Below are positions 9,074 to 18,302 of a stretch of DNA of 64,000 bases, one piece after another. The stretch comes from Chitinibacter sp. GC72 (GTDB lineage: Bacteria > Pseudomonadota > Gammaproteobacteria > Burkholderiales > Chitinibacteraceae). The stretch is from NCBI RefSeq assembly GCF_009760905.1, contig NZ_VIRW01000001.1, forward strand, positions 124,001 to 188,000, given 5' to 3'. A model generated the notes under the pieces. The model was not told where the DNA came from. It saw only the letters and a program-made list of their open reading frames with translations, and ran no database searches. How positions within the stretch are numbered: position 1 is the stretch's first letter; each line of letters begins with the position of its first letter. The position numbers and the translations under genes were made by a program.

Positions 9074-9730
9074 ATGAAAAAACTCATGATGCCAGCTCTG
9101 CTGACCATTAGCCTGAGCATGGCTGGCTGCGCGAATATGACACCCGAGCAGCAAGGCGCCACCATTGGTGCTGTCGGCGGAGCGATAGCTGGTGCGGTCA
9201 TCAGCTCGGCCACGGGCGGCAAACACGTGGCGCGTGATGCAGCCATTGGTGCAGCGATTGGCGGCATTGGCGGCTACGCATGGTCGGCGCATATGGAAAA
9301 GCAGCGCAAGGAAATGGAAGCGGCCACGCAGGGCACCGGCATTGAAGTGAGCAAAACCGCCAATAACGAGCTAAAGATTGACGTTCCGAGCGATTTTTCG
9401 TTTGATACCGGCAAATACGCCATCAAACCGAATATGCGCCCGGTGCTCGACAAGCTGGGCCAGACGCTGAATCAAAATCAGGTGACGCGCGTACGCATTA
9501 TTGGCCACACCGACAGCACAGGCACGGACGCCATCAACAATCCGCTCTCGGTCAATCGCGCCGGTGCAGTGCAAGCGTATCTGGTCAACCGTGGCGTGGC
9601 GGGCAACCGGATGAGCATTGATGGTCGCGGCTCGTACGAGCCCGTGGCGGACAATAACAGCGCAGCGGGCCGCGCACAAAATCGCCGCGTCGAGATTTTT
9701 GTCGCCGAACCGGCACCAGCCAGCAAGTAA
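9074..9730 (+). CDS. OmpA-family outer-membrane lipoprotein with glycine-zipper segment
   Basis: A 218-residue lipoprotein. The signal peptide ends in the lipobox SMAGC. A glycine-zipper membrane segment (residues ~28-75: IGAVGGAIAGAVISS and AAIGAAIGGIGG) comes next, and the C-terminal OmpA domain binds peptidoglycan (FSFDTGKYAIKP, RIIGHTDSTG, NRRVEIFV). The architecture matches YiaD-type proteins. I chose ATG 9074 because AAGGA is well spaced to it, whereas it touches the ATG at 9065. A hairpin terminator follows. The likely job is anchoring the outer membrane to peptidoglycan. Confidence 0.9.
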   Translation: MKKLMMPALLTISLSMAGCANMTPEQQGATIGAVGGAIAGAVISSATGGKHVARDAAIGAAIGGIGGYAWSAHMEKQRKEMEAATQGTGIEVSKTANNELKIDVPSDFSFDTGKYAIKPNMRPVLDKLGQTLNQNQVTRVRIIGHTDSTGTDAINNPLSVNRAGAVQAYLVNRGVAGNRMSIDGRGSYEPVADNNSAAGRAQNRRVEIFVAEPAPASK

Positions 9731-9766
9731 GCCCGTTAGCTCAACCGAGCAAGCGCAATCTCCAGA

Positions 9767-9793
9767 AACAGTCTGCCATGGCAGGCTGTTTTT
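9767..9793 (+). terminator. Intrinsic terminator of the OmpA-like lipoprotein gene
   Basis: A palindrome centred on CTGCCATGGCAG, followed by TTTTTT, about 40 bp after the stop codon. Confidence 0.85.
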
Positions 9794-9857
9794 TATTTTC
9801 AAAATATTTATTTTAAAATCATTTACTTAAGCAATATCAAACTCAAGCCGCTCTGCG

Positions 9858-9886
9858 CTTGAATTTCAAATGCCTTGCATCCATGT
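9858..9886 (+). promoter_or_regulatory. Sigma-32-like heat-shock promoter of clpB
   Basis: CTTGAAT at 9858-9864, then 14 bp, then ATCCATGT at 9879-9886, against the consensus CTTGAAA-N13/14-CCCCATNT. It lies about 35 bp before the clpB start, which suits the known regulation of this chaperone. Confidence 0.7.
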
Positions 9887-9920
9887 ATGGGTTAATCAAC
9901 CCAATACCTGGAGACGCAAA

Positions 9921-12503
9921 ATGCGTATCGACAAACTAACTACCAAGTTTCAACAAGCGCTCGCTGACGCGCAAAGCATGGCTTTCGCCAATGACAACGC
10001 CTATATCGAGCCACAACATTTATTGCTTGCGCTGCTAAACGATAACGATTCGGGGGCCGCCGCCCTGCTCGCCCGCGCTGGCGTCAATATTCACCCACTG
10101 AAATCGGCACTGGAAAGCGCAGTGCAGCGCCTGCCTAAAATCTCCGGTGGCGATGGCGATGTCACCGTCGGCAAGGACCTGGGTCGCCTGCTCAACCAGA
10201 CCGACAAAGCGGCGATGCAGCGCAATGATCAATTCATTTCCAGCGACCTGTTTCTGCTCGCACTCGCCGACGACAAAGGCGAAACGTCACGACTGCTGAA
10301 AGAAAACGGCAGCAAGAAAGAAGCCATCGCCGCAGCGGTGGATGCCGTGCGTGGCGGTGAAAACGTCAGCAGTGCCGATGCCGAGCAACAACGGGAAGCG
10401 CTCAGCAAATACTGTCTCGATCTGACCGAACGCGCCCGCGCCGGCAAGCTCGACCCGGTGATCGGTCGCGATGACGAAATCCGCCGCGCGATTCAGGTTT
10501 TGCAGCGCCGAACCAAAAACAACCCGGTATTAATCGGCGAACCCGGCGTCGGCAAAACCGCGATTGTCGAAGGCCTCGCGCAGCGCATCATCAACGGCGA
10601 AGTGCCCGAATCGTTAAAGCACAAGAGGGTATTGTCTCTGGACCTAGCTGCGCTGCTGGCTGGCGCGAAATACCGGGGGGAGTTTGAGGAACGCCTCAAA
10701 GCTGTTCTGAATGAACTCGCAAAAGACGAAGGCAATAATATTGTCTTTATCGACGAGCTGCACACGCTGGTGGGCGCCGGCAAAGCCGAAGGCGCAATGG
10801 ACGCCGGCAATATGCTCAAACCCGCGTTGGCGCGCGGCGAGCTGCATTGCATCGGCGCGACCACACTCGATGAATACCGTAAATACATCGAAAAAGACGC
10901 CGCGCTCGAGCGCCGTTTCCAGAAAGTGCTGGTTGGCGAGCCAAGCGTTGAAGACACGATCGCGATTTTGCGCGGCTTGCAGGAAAAATACGAAATCCAC
11001 CACGGCGTCGATATTACCGACCCGGCGATTGTCGCTGCGGCCGAGCTGTCGCACCGCTATATCACGGATCGTTTCTTGCCCGATAAGGCCATCGACTTGA
11101 TCGACGAAGCGGCGGCCAAAATCAAAATGGAAATCGACTCCAAACCCGAAGTGATGGACAAGCTCGATCGCCGCATTATTCAGCTCAAAATCGAGCGCGA
11201 AGCGGTGAAACGCGAGAAAGATGAAGCGAGTAAAAAACGCCTTGGTCTGATCGAAGAAGAAATTGCTAAGCTCGACAAAGAATATTCCGATCTGGAAGAA
11301 ATTTGGAAAGCCGAAAAAGCCAGCGTGCTCGGTAGCCAGGCGATTCGCGAGGAAATCGACAAGCTGAAAAATCAGATGGAAGCGCTCAAACGCGCCGGCG
11401 AATGGCAGAAAGTCTCCGAGCTGCAATACGGCGAATTGCCAGCGCTGGAAGCGAAATTGAAAGCGGCCGAAGCAACAGAAACCGGCGGCGAGAAGGCCAA
11501 TAAACTGCTGCGTACACAAGTCGGTGCCGAGGAAATCGCCGAAGTCGTTAGCCGCGCGACTGGCATTCCGGTCAGCAAAATGCTGCAAGGCGAGCGCGAA
11601 AAATTGCTGCATATGGAAGACGTATTGCACGACCGCGTCGTCGGCCAAGATGAAGCTGTTCGTTTGGTGTCAGATGCCATCCGCCGCTCGCGCGCGGGTC
11701 TGGGCGACCCGAACCGGCCGTATGGCTCATTCCTGTTCTTAGGGCCAACTGGCGTCGGAAAAACCGAGCTTTGCAAAACGCTGGCGAATTATCTATTCGA
11801 CTCGGAAGACCACATGATTCGCGTCGACATGAGCGAGTTCATGGAGAAACATTCGGTCGCCCGCCTGATCGGCGCGCCGCCGGGATACGTTGGCTACGAG
11901 GAAGGTGGCTATCTGACCGAGCTGGTGCGCCGCAAACCGTACAGCGTCATCCTGCTCGATGAAGTCGAAAAAGCGCATCCGGATGTATTTAATATCCTGC
12001 TGCAAGTGCTCGACGATGGCCGCCTCACCGACGGCCAAGGCCGCACGGTGGATTTCCGCAACACCGTCGTGGTGATGACATCGAACCTAGGCAGCGATCA
12101 TATCCAGCGCCTGGCCGATTCGGATTATCAGGTCATCAAGCTGGCGGTGATGGCTGAAGTGAAAACCCATTTCCGTCCCGAGTTCGTCAACCGGATCGAC
12201 GAAGTGGTCGTGTTCCATGCTTTGGCGCAGCAACACATTCGCAATATCGCCAAAATCCAGCTCGAAAAACTCGTTGGTCGTTTGGCGCATATGGAAATCG
12301 GCATGGAAATCTCTGACGCCGCGCTTGATCTGATCGCCGAAGCGGGTTTCGATCCGGTCTACGGCGCGCGGCCACTGAAACGTGCGATCCAGAGCGAGCT
12401 GGAAAACGTCTTGGCCAAACGGATTCTTGCCGGTGATTTTGGCGCCAAGGATACGATACGTGTCGACGCGAAAGATGGCGCAATCCTGTTTGGCAAAGCC
12501 TGA
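9921..12503 (+). CDS. clpB: Disaggregase ClpB
   Basis: An 860-residue AAA+ disaggregase that pulls proteins out of aggregates together with DnaK. The order is the Clp N-domain, AAA-1 with Walker A GEPGVGKT and the pore loop [12 protein letters not shown], a coiled-coil middle domain (residues ~410-520), AAA-2 with [12 protein letters not shown] and pore loop [11 protein letters not shown], and the C-terminal D2-small domain. I chose ATG 9921 because homology starts at [14 protein letters not shown]; the upstream in-frame extension covers the promoter. Codon use around 10610-10740 (AGG, GTA, TTG, CTA, GGG) looks less GC-biased than its surroundings, and this patch contains a 49-bp motif. Confidence 0.96.
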   Translation: MRIDKLTTKFQQALADAQSMAFANDNAYIEPQHLLLALLNDNDSGAAALLARAGVNIHPLKSALESAVQRLPKISGGDGDVTVGKDLGRLLNQTDKAAMQRNDQFISSDLFLLALADDKGETSRLLKENGSKKEAIAAAVDAVRGGENVSSADAEQQREALSKYCLDLTERARAGKLDPVIGRDDEIRRAIQVLQRRTKNNPVLIGEPGVGKTAIVEGLAQRIINGEVPESLKHKRVLSLDLAALLAGAKYRGEFEERLKAVLNELAKDEGNNIVFIDELHTLVGAGKAEGAMDAGNMLKPALARGELHCIGATTLDEYRKYIEKDAALERRFQKVLVGEPSVEDTIAILRGLQEKYEIHHGVDITDPAIVAAAELSHRYITDRFLPDKAIDLIDEAAAKIKMEIDSKPEVMDKLDRRIIQLKIEREAVKREKDEASKKRLGLIEEEIAKLDKEYSDLEEIWKAEKASVLGSQAIREEIDKLKNQMEALKRAGEWQKVSELQYGELPALEAKLKAAEATETGGEKANKLLRTQVGAEEIAEVVSRATGIPVSKMLQGEREKLLHMEDVLHDRVVGQDEAVRLVSDAIRRSRAGLGDPNRPYGSFLFLGPTGVGKTELCKTLANYLFDSEDHMIRVDMSEFMEKHSVARLIGAPPGYVGYEEGGYLTELVRRKPYSVILLDEVEKAHPDVFNILLQVLDDGRLTDGQGRTVDFRNTVVVMTSNLGSDHIQRLADSDYQVIKLAVMAEVKTHFRPEFVNRIDEVVVFHALAQQHIRNIAKIQLEKLVGRLAHMEIGMEISDAALDLIAEAGFDPVYGARPLKRAIQSELENVLAKRILAGDFGAKDTIRVDAKDGAILFGKA
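10627..10675. repeat. 49-bp palindromic motif, candidate intragenic copy in clpB
   Basis: Begins GGGTATTGT and ends GAAATACCG at exactly the 49-bp spacing. It encodes [17 protein letters not shown], a normal conserved part of ClpB, so it cannot be an insertion. The left end uses three successive uncommon codons (AGG GTA TTG). It may be chance. Confidence 0.4.
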
Positions 12504-12519
12504 ATCTGGCTAAGCCATC

Positions 12520-12549
12520 AACAAAGCCCGCATCAGGCGGGCTTTGTTC
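12520..12549 (+). terminator. Intrinsic terminator of clpB, shared with the opposing gene
   Basis: A long stem, AACAAAGCCCGC with GCGGGCTTTGTT, sits between two convergent genes and has A/T runs on both sides. Confidence 0.85.
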
Positions 12550-12551
12550 AT

Positions 12552-12902
12552 TTAATCAGGCAGTCGGCGCACCGGGCGGTTACTGATTTTGTCCGATGGC
12601 CCACGCGTGGTGTCGGTTTTGCTCGATGGACTGCTGACCGAGCCCCCACCCGCTGGCTTGGCGGCCTCTCCCATACTGCTCACCGTGCCGCCCTTGCTAT
12701 TGTCCTGATAAGCCGGAACAAACTGTCTTTCCGGAATATCCACGGTACTGATGGTGCCCTGATCGTCCATCGGCACTTCGACACCAGTACAGGGCCGATC
12801 CGAATAAACCACGCGCCCTTTTTCATCTAGACATTTAAATGGCTCTGCCCAAGCCAGCCCCGGCAACAGCAGCACAATCAACAGCCAGCACATATATTTC
12901 AT
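12552..12902 (-). CDS. Exported DUF4124-domain protein
   Basis: A 116-residue secreted or periplasmic protein. The signal peptide (MKYMCWLLIVLLLPGLAWA) is followed by a DUF4124 domain (EPFKCLDEKGRVVYSDRPC) and a low-complexity Gly/Ser/Thr tail. DUF4124 proteins are small periplasmic proteins of unknown role, common in beta- and gammaproteobacteria. A GGAGG site six bases before ATG 12902 fixes the start; the frame is open for another 60 codons upstream but runs through a dispersed repeat. Confidence 0.8.
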   Translation of the reverse strand: MKYMCWLLIVLLLPGLAWAEPFKCLDEKGRVVYSDRPCTGVEVPMDDQGTISTVDIPERQFVPAYQDNSKGGTVSSMGEAAKPAGGGSVSSPSSKTDTTRGPSDKISNRPVRRLPD

Positions 12903-13031
12903 CATGCACCTCCATTCATCCACATTTGAAGCGTGGCTGCGATCTGACGGATATGCGAGTGTATTGGCCGATTCGTATAGCCAAACGGTCATTACATGGC
13001 ACACTTGATGACTAGCCACCATTAAAACCAC

Positions 13032-13080
13032 AGGTATACCTCTAGAAGCAAAGCTTGAATTGACTCGCATGGACATACCC
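13032..13080. repeat. 49-bp palindromic motif, intergenic
   Basis: AGGTATACC at the left end and GACATACCC at the right end, 49 bp in all, between the divergent DUF4124 and kinase genes. Confidence 0.75.
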
Positions 13081-13148
13081 AACAGCTACCTGATAAAAGC
13101 AAAATCCATTACCATTGCCGTCCCCCACCGTGAACGCAAACAGACTTT

Positions 13149-14498
13149 ATGCATACTCTGGCGCAATTGCAGCAAGGACAGCTTAAAGGCCTGAGCCGCC
13201 TCGATCTCAGCTGCAATCTGCGCGAGTTTCCGCGCGAAATTTTTGCGCTGGCCGATACGCTGGAAATCCTCAACCTCTCCGGCAATCAGCTTGCCAGTCT
13301 GCCAGACGATTTGCCGCGACTACACAAACTGAAAATTATTTTCTGCTCGGATAATTGTTTTACCGAGCTGCCCGCCGTGCTGGGGCAATGTGCCAATCTG
13401 GCAATGATCGGTTTTCGCGCCAACCAGATTGCCCACCTCCCCGCCGCCGCGCTGCCGCCCAAGCTGCGCTGGCTCACGCTCACCGAAAATCAGATTACAC
13501 AATTGCCCGATGAGATCGGCCACTGCACGCAGCTGCAAAAGCTGATGCTGGCTGGCAACCGCCTCAGTGCCCTGCCCGCCACGCTGGCCAATTGCCACAA
13601 TCTGGAGCTGGTGCGCATCGCGGCGAACCGATTTGAAGTATTGCCAGAATGCCTGCTGAATCTGCCCAAATTGGCTTGGCTCGCTTTTGCTGGCAACCCG
13701 TGTGCCGATCGTGTTGAAGCAGCGATGGTGGCGTGCAATAGCGTGCCGAAAATCGATTGGCAGCAAATTCGCTTGGGCGAGCTGTTGGGTGAGGGCGCTT
13801 CGGGGCAGATTTTTGCGGCTGACTGGTATGAAAATGGCCAGCGGTCTGGGTTTGAAAACGGCGATTCGCTTGGGCGAAAGGTCGCGGTGAAACGCTTTAA
13901 ATCAGCCGTCACCAGCGACGGCGTACCGCGCAGCGAAATGGACGCCTGCATTGCCGCAGGCGCGCACCCCAATTTAATTCCGGTACTGGCTCAGATCGAC
14001 GATGTGGCAAACCCCGCGCTGGTGCTGGGGCTGATTGATCAAGACTACAAAACCCTCGCTGGCCCACCGAGCCTGCAAAGCTGCACCCGCGATATTTTCG
14101 CACCCGATGCGCAATACAGCGTGCCGGTGATTTTAAATATCCTAAAGGGTATTGCCTCGGCGATGATGCAGCTCAATAGTCACGGGCTAATACATGGCGA
14201 TGTATATGCGCATAATATCCTAACCCACGCCGATGGTACTTGCCTGCTCGGCGACTTCGGCGCCGCATCCTTCATACCGCCCGAACACCAAGCAGCCCTC
14301 GCCGCGATCGAAATGCGAGCATTTGCTTGCTTGATTGAAGATCTGATTAGTCGTTGCAATTCCGTAGAGCCAGCTGATTTGCAAAGACTCGCTAAGCTTC
14401 AAGGTTTACATCTGCAATGCGTGAATAACTCCCCAGATCAACGACCAAGTATGGTGCAGGTGGTAGAGCAATTGACTGAAACCGCCAGCTCCATTTGA
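13149..14498 (+). CDS. Leucine-rich-repeat protein kinase
   Basis: A 449-residue protein joining about eight leucine-rich repeats (residues ~15-185, e.g. LEILNLSGNQLASLPDDL) to a eukaryote-like kinase domain (residues ~205-445). The kinase has the glycine loop GEGASGQIF, the VAVK lysine at K248, a catalytic loop HGDVYAHNIL (D351, N356) and the DFG motif GDFGAAS (D369). HGD in place of HRD resembles APH/Kdo-kinase-type loops, but all catalytic residues are present. There is no signal or membrane segment, so it is cytoplasmic. The repeats probably bind a partner or substrate. The gene stands alone. Similar LRR kinases occur scattered in proteobacteria; their targets are unknown to me. Confidence 0.85.
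   Translation: MHTLAQLQQGQLKGLSRLDLSCNLREFPREIFALADTLEILNLSGNQLASLPDDLPRLHKLKIIFCSDNCFTELPAVLGQCANLAMIGFRANQIAHLPAAALPPKLRWLTLTENQITQLPDEIGHCTQLQKLMLAGNRLSALPATLANCHNLELVRIAANRFEVLPECLLNLPKLAWLAFAGNPCADRVEAAMVACNSVPKIDWQQIRLGELLGEGASGQIFAADWYENGQRSGFENGDSLGRKVAVKRFKSAVTSDGVPRSEMDACIAAGAHPNLIPVLAQIDDVANPALVLGLIDQDYKTLAGPPSLQSCTRDIFAPDAQYSVPVILNILKGIASAMMQLNSHGLIHGDVYAHNILTHADGTCLLGDFGAASFIPPEHQAALAAIEMRAFACLIEDLISRCNSVEPADLQRLAKLQGLHLQCVNNSPDQRPSMVQVVEQLTETASSI
14147..14195. repeat. 49-bp palindromic motif, weak intragenic candidate in the LRR kinase gene
   Basis: Begins GGGTATTGCC and ends CTAATACAT, with AATAC at the expected offset. It encodes GIASAMMQLNSHGLIH, just before the catalytic loop. 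The right end is degenerate, so it may be chance. Confidence 0.35.
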
Positions 14499-14562
14499 CG
14501 CCACAAGAGGGAGTGTGAAAATCACACAGAGGTTTGCGCACTTCTAAAATCTACGACCGAAC

Positions 14563-15237
14563 TTATACCGCTTTATTTTTTGCGTCTTTATCCTCTGCTG
14601 CTTTTCTAAGCCGCTCAGGCGTTTTTTCATAAAGAGCTTGAAGCTCTTTGGGCTCAGATATGCCTTTTTTTACAATAAAATTTAAGAGATCAAACATTTT
14701 TTCTGCCACTTGATCAAAGTCCTCGTCCGACATTTCTCCCGGATGAACCGCATTATTTCCAGTAATTCTGAGTGTATCGGCAACTTTAATGATCATTGGG
14801 GGGAGTGTGTTTTTTGCAGCTAAAGAACGAATATCGGTATCAATATTCTTGCCTGGCTCCCCCAAGTGTTTGCATAGCTTTTGTAGTCCAAGTCTTAGTA
14901 GAGCTGCTGCTCCTCGTGGTGAACGCGAAAAAATGCGGGCCGCTTCTTCATAATCTCGCTTCACATCAGCTGGCATGTCTACATCTGCCTCTGGGGCGAT
15001 AGAAGAATCTGGGTAAATCATTACGCCATTCACTAATTCCTCAAGGGGGATATAAGGAGAGTAAGTTTTTCCTTGCTCAGCACTCCATATAGAACGTGAG
15101 TGGCATTTCGAGCACTGGGCAGCAGCAAACAATAATGGTTCTGTGGTAAAAACTCTATTCCAGTGCATATGTGAGAAAGTTGCACAAAAGGGGCAGTGAA
15201 ATGCATCCGCTTTAAACCGTGGTACTGTGTAGTTCAT
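14563..15237 (-). CDS. DUF4145-domain protein with zinc-ribbon start
   Basis: A 224-residue cytoplasmic protein. Residues ~15-50 carry two cysteine pairs (CPFC and CSKC), a likely zinc ribbon. The rest is helical and contains the DUF4145 pattern (SPRGAAALLRLGLQKLC, then ITGNNAVHPGEMSDEDFDQ). DUF4145 proteins often accompany restriction or defence genes or occur alone as accessory genes; no function is established. The gene is more AT-rich than its neighbours and sits alone between the kinase gene and htpG, which suggests recent acquisition. Confidence 0.78.
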   Translation of the reverse strand: MNYTVPRFKADAFHCPFCATFSHMHWNRVFTTEPLLFAAAQCSKCHSRSIWSAEQGKTYSPYIPLEELVNGVMIYPDSSIAPEADVDMPADVKRDYEEAARIFSRSPRGAAALLRLGLQKLCKHLGEPGKNIDTDIRSLAAKNTLPPMIIKVADTLRITGNNAVHPGEMSDEDFDQVAEKMFDLLNFIVKKGISEPKELQALYEKTPERLRKAAEDKDAKNKAV

Positions 15238-15276
15238 TTGACTGTTCTCAAAGCTATCACCGTTAAACTGCTAGAT

Positions 15277-15305
15277 TTAAAAAACCGACCCGCAGGTCGG
15301 TTTTT
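15277..15305 (-). terminator. Intrinsic terminator of htpG
   Basis: AAAACCGACC and GGTCGGTTTT form a stem with a CGCA loop and T/A runs on each side. It lies 52 bp beyond the htpG stop, after a copy of the 49-bp motif. Confidence 0.85.
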
Positions 15306-15309
15306 GTGT

Positions 15310-15358
15310 GGGTATTGCTCTGTAGTCCAATAATAGATTGAGCTACAGACTTATACCT
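15310..15358. repeat. 49-bp palindromic motif touching the htpG stop codon
   Basis: One of the fullest copies: GGGTATTGCTCTGTAG on the left, CTACAG at positions 34-39 and TATACCT at the right. Its last base is the first base of the htpG stop triplet on the plus strand. Confidence 0.9.
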
Positions 15359-17259
15359 TAGTTGTGCAACGCCAGCATCAAACCATTCAGGCGTTTTACG
15401 AACGCAGATGGGTCTTCCAGTTGGCCGCCTTCGGCGAGTAGCGCTTGATCGAACAGCAATTGCGTCCAATCGCCAAACTTGTCGCCAGTCGCTTCGGCTT
15501 TCAGTTTGCCCACCAGTGGGTGCGTTGGGTTCACTTCCAAGATGGGCTTGCTGCCTTGTACGTCTTGGCCGGCGGATTTGAGCAAACGCTCCAGATTCGC
15601 GCTCATATCGTTGTTTTCAACCACGAGGCACGCTGGGCTGTCGGTCAGGCGGTGCGTCACGCGAATGTCTTTGACAGAATCGCCCAACACGCCTTTCATT
15701 TGCTCCAGCACGTCTTTCAGTTCGGTCGCCGCAGCTTCTTGCTGTTTTTTCTCTTCTTCGTCGGTAAATTGCTCCAGATCGAGTTCGCCTTTAGCGACTG
15801 ATTGCAGTTTTTTACCTTCGAATTCGGTCAAACCGCTAAACGCCCATTCGTCAACGCGGTCGCTCAGCAACAAGACTTCGATGCCTTTTTTGCGGAAGAC
15901 TTCGAGGTGCGGGCTGTTTTTCGCCGCCGCGTATGAATCGGCGGTGATGTAGTAGATCAGCTCTTGGCCTTCTTTCATGCGGCCCAGATAGTCTTTTAGC
16001 GATACGGTTTGATCGCTATTGTCGTTGTGCGTTGATGCAAACCGGCACAGACCAGCGATGCGTTCTTTGTTGGCAAAATCTTCGCCGACGCCTTCTTTCA
16101 GCACTTTGCCGAATTCGCGCCAGAACGTCGCGTATTTCTCTTGGTCTGCCGCTTCTTCCGAATTGGCCAAGCCTTCGAGCATGCCGAGCACTTTTTTCAC
16201 GCAGCCCGATTTGATTTGCTCGATGTCTTTGCTGTGCTGCAAGATTTCGCGCGATACGTTCAGTGGCAGGTCAGACGAATCGATCACGCCGCGGATAAAG
16301 CGCAGGTATTGCGGCAGCAATTTTTCGCTGTCTTCCATGATAAACACGCGGCGCACGTACAGTTTTACGCCGTGACGACGCTCGCGGTCGTACAAATCGA
16401 ACGGCGCGCGTTTTGGTACGTAGAGCAGCTCGGTGTATTCCTGACGGCCTTCGACTTTGGCGTGGCTCCACGCCAGCGGATCGTCGTAGTCGTGTGCGAC
16501 GTGTTTGTAGAATTCGGTGTATTGTTCGTCGCTAATTTCCGACTTGCTGCGCGTCCACAAAGCATTGGCTTGGTTAACGGTTTCTTCGCCTTCAGCAGGC
16601 TTAATCGAGCCGTCTTCGTTGTAACCGGCTTGCGCTGGCATCAAGATTGGCAGCGTGATGTGGTCGGAATATTTGCGGATGATTGAACGCAGTTTCCAGT
16701 CATTCAGGAATTCGTCTTCACCTTCTTTCAGGTGCAGCACGATTTCAGTACCGCGGCTGTCTTTCGCCACGTCTTCGAGCGTAAATTCGCCATCACCGGC
16801 AGAAACCCACTGCGTTGCGCCAGTTTCACCGGCACGGCGCGTGGTGAGGGTGACTTTGTCGGCGATGATAAACGCCGAGTAAAAACCCACACCAAATTGA
16901 CCGATCAGGTGCGCGTCTTTTTGCGCGTCGCCTGAGAGCTGGCTAAAGAATTCTTTGGTGCCCGAGCGCGCGATCGTACCGATGTTTTTGATGACTTCTT
17001 CGCGGCTCATGCCGATGCCGTTGTCGGCGATCGTGATCGTTTTGGCGTCTTTATCAAAAGACACGCGGATTTTGAGTTCGGAATCGTCGCCGTACAGGCT
17101 GTCGTTATTGATCGCCTCAAAGCGCAGCTTGTCGCAAGCGTCGGACGCGTTGGACACCAGCTCGCGCAGGAAAATCTCTTTGTTCGAATACAAAGAGTGA
17201 ATCATCAACTGCAGCAGTTGTTTAACTTCGGCCTGAAAGCCTAGGGTTTCTTTACTCAT
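15358..17259 (-). CDS. htpG: Chaperone HtpG (bacterial Hsp90)
   Basis: A 633-residue Hsp90. The GHKL ATPase domain leads ([40 protein letters not shown]), then the middle domain ([13 protein letters not shown]) and the C-terminal dimerisation domain. It helps to fold and protect client proteins in the cytoplasm, with DnaK. AGGGA precedes the start. A near-perfect sigma-32 promoter lies 42-69 bp upstream. A 49-bp motif touches the stop codon and a hairpin terminator follows. Confidence 0.97.
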   Translation of the reverse strand: MSKETLGFQAEVKQLLQLMIHSLYSNKEIFLRELVSNASDACDKLRFEAINNDSLYGDDSELKIRVSFDKDAKTITIADNGIGMSREEVIKNIGTIARSGTKEFFSQLSGDAQKDAHLIGQFGVGFYSAFIIADKVTLTTRRAGETGATQWVSAGDGEFTLEDVAKDSRGTEIVLHLKEGEDEFLNDWKLRSIIRKYSDHITLPILMPAQAGYNEDGSIKPAEGEETVNQANALWTRSKSEISDEQYTEFYKHVAHDYDDPLAWSHAKVEGRQEYTELLYVPKRAPFDLYDRERRHGVKLYVRRVFIMEDSEKLLPQYLRFIRGVIDSSDLPLNVSREILQHSKDIEQIKSGCVKKVLGMLEGLANSEEAADQEKYATFWREFGKVLKEGVGEDFANKERIAGLCRFASTHNDNSDQTVSLKDYLGRMKEGQELIYYITADSYAAAKNSPHLEVFRKKGIEVLLLSDRVDEWAFSGLTEFEGKKLQSVAKGELDLEQFTDEEEKKQQEAAATELKDVLEQMKGVLGDSVKDIRVTHRLTDSPACLVVENNDMSANLERLLKSAGQDVQGSKPILEVNPTHPLVGKLKAEATGDKFGDWTQLLFDQALLAEGGQLEDPSAFVKRLNGLMLALHN

Positions 17260-17300
17260 GGTTTTATTTCCCTAATCGTGGGTTGCAGACAATGGTGGAT

Positions 17301-17328
17301 AAATGGGGCTGGTCGGCAGCTCTTCAAG
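17301..17328 (-). promoter_or_regulatory. Sigma-32 promoter of htpG
   Basis: On the minus strand CTTGAAG, 13 bp, then CCCCATTT, an almost perfect match to the heat-shock consensus. It is the best of the four seen here. Confidence 0.88.
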
Positions 17329-17482
17329 ACCCTGTATGCAGCAGGGAGATTGATTTGGGCTGATTGGGGCTAGGTAAATGATTTAAATCGTTGTTTTGTC
17401 GCGCACTGGCACTTTACTGACAAGAGTTGTGAGCAAAAGCTTGATATAGTGTCGTCAATCGAGGAAAACGGCAGAGGTCGGT

Positions 17483-18280
17483 ATGTTGCGACGCGTGGTA
17501 TTTAATCAGAAAGGCGGAGTGGGTAAATCCACCATCACCGTCAACCTAGCGGCAGTGGCCGCAGCGCAAGGTAAGCGCGTATTAGTCGTAGACCTAGACC
17601 CACAGGGCAATAGCAGCCATTACCTCCTGGGGGCATCTGCGGGTGAAGCCACACCCACGCTGGCCGATTTTTTCGAGCAGGTGCTTAATTTCTCGCTGTA
17701 TGCCAAAGGGCCAGCGGAATTTATCCACGCCACACCGTTTCCCAATCTGTATCTGATGCCCTCGCATCCGGGCATTGCCGAGCAGCAGGTTAAGCTTGAA
17801 TCACGCTACAAAATCTATAAATTGCGCGAAACGCTGGCCGAGCTCACCGGCCAGTTTGACGAGGTGTATATCGATACGCCGCCTGCACTTAATTTCTTTA
17901 CTTTGTCGGCCTTGATCGCCGCCACAGGCTGCCTGATTCCGTTTGACTGCGATACGTTTTCGCGCGATGCGCTGCTGGGCCTGATCGCCCGCGTCGAGGA
18001 AATCCGGCAGGATCACAATGATCAATTGCAGATTGAAGGCATTGTGGTCAATCAGTACCAGCCACGCGCCAGCTTGCCGCAGCGCCTGGTGCAGGAGCTG
18101 GAAGCGCAACATTTGCCGGTACTCAAAACCCGGCTTTCCAGTTCGGTTAAAGTGCGCGAATCGCACGACAAGGCCGCGCCGCTGATTGCGCTGGATGCCA
18201 AGCATAAACTGGCACAGGAATTTGCCGCCCTTTACGGCGAATTGTCAGCTGCGGCGCAAGGCGAGTATATTAACGAATAA
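17483..18280 (+). CDS. Orphan ParA/Soj-family ATPase
   Basis: A 265-residue deviant-Walker ATPase: MLRRVVFNQKGGVGKSTITVNLA at the start, VVDLDPQGNSSHYLL (Walker A'), and VYIDTPPALNFFTLSAL (Walker B). ParA proteins form ATP-dependent patterns on the nucleoid to place DNA or protein cargo. No parB or parS-like site is near. The next gene, 22 bp downstream, encodes a receiver plus ATPase protein, so this ParA may place a signalling or chemosensory cluster rather than segregate DNA. AGAGG precedes the ATG. Confidence 0.85.
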   Translation: MLRRVVFNQKGGVGKSTITVNLAAVAAAQGKRVLVVDLDPQGNSSHYLLGASAGEATPTLADFFEQVLNFSLYAKGPAEFIHATPFPNLYLMPSHPGIAEQQVKLESRYKIYKLRETLAELTGQFDEVYIDTPPALNFFTLSALIAATGCLIPFDCDTFSRDALLGLIARVEEIRQDHNDQLQIEGIVVNQYQPRASLPQRLVQELEAQHLPVLKTRLSSSVKVRESHDKAAPLIALDAKHKLAQEFAALYGELSAAAQGEYINE

Positions 18281-18302
18281 TGATATTGAGTGGGCTAGCG
18301 AG

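Noticed and set aside
10644-11648. 334-codon open frame opposite clpB
   Set aside because: Antisense of a highly conserved gene, with Phe/Asp-rich composition typical of a shadow frame. The same holds for the frames opposite dnaJ/dnaK (52372-53559), earP (5691-6536) and rlhA.
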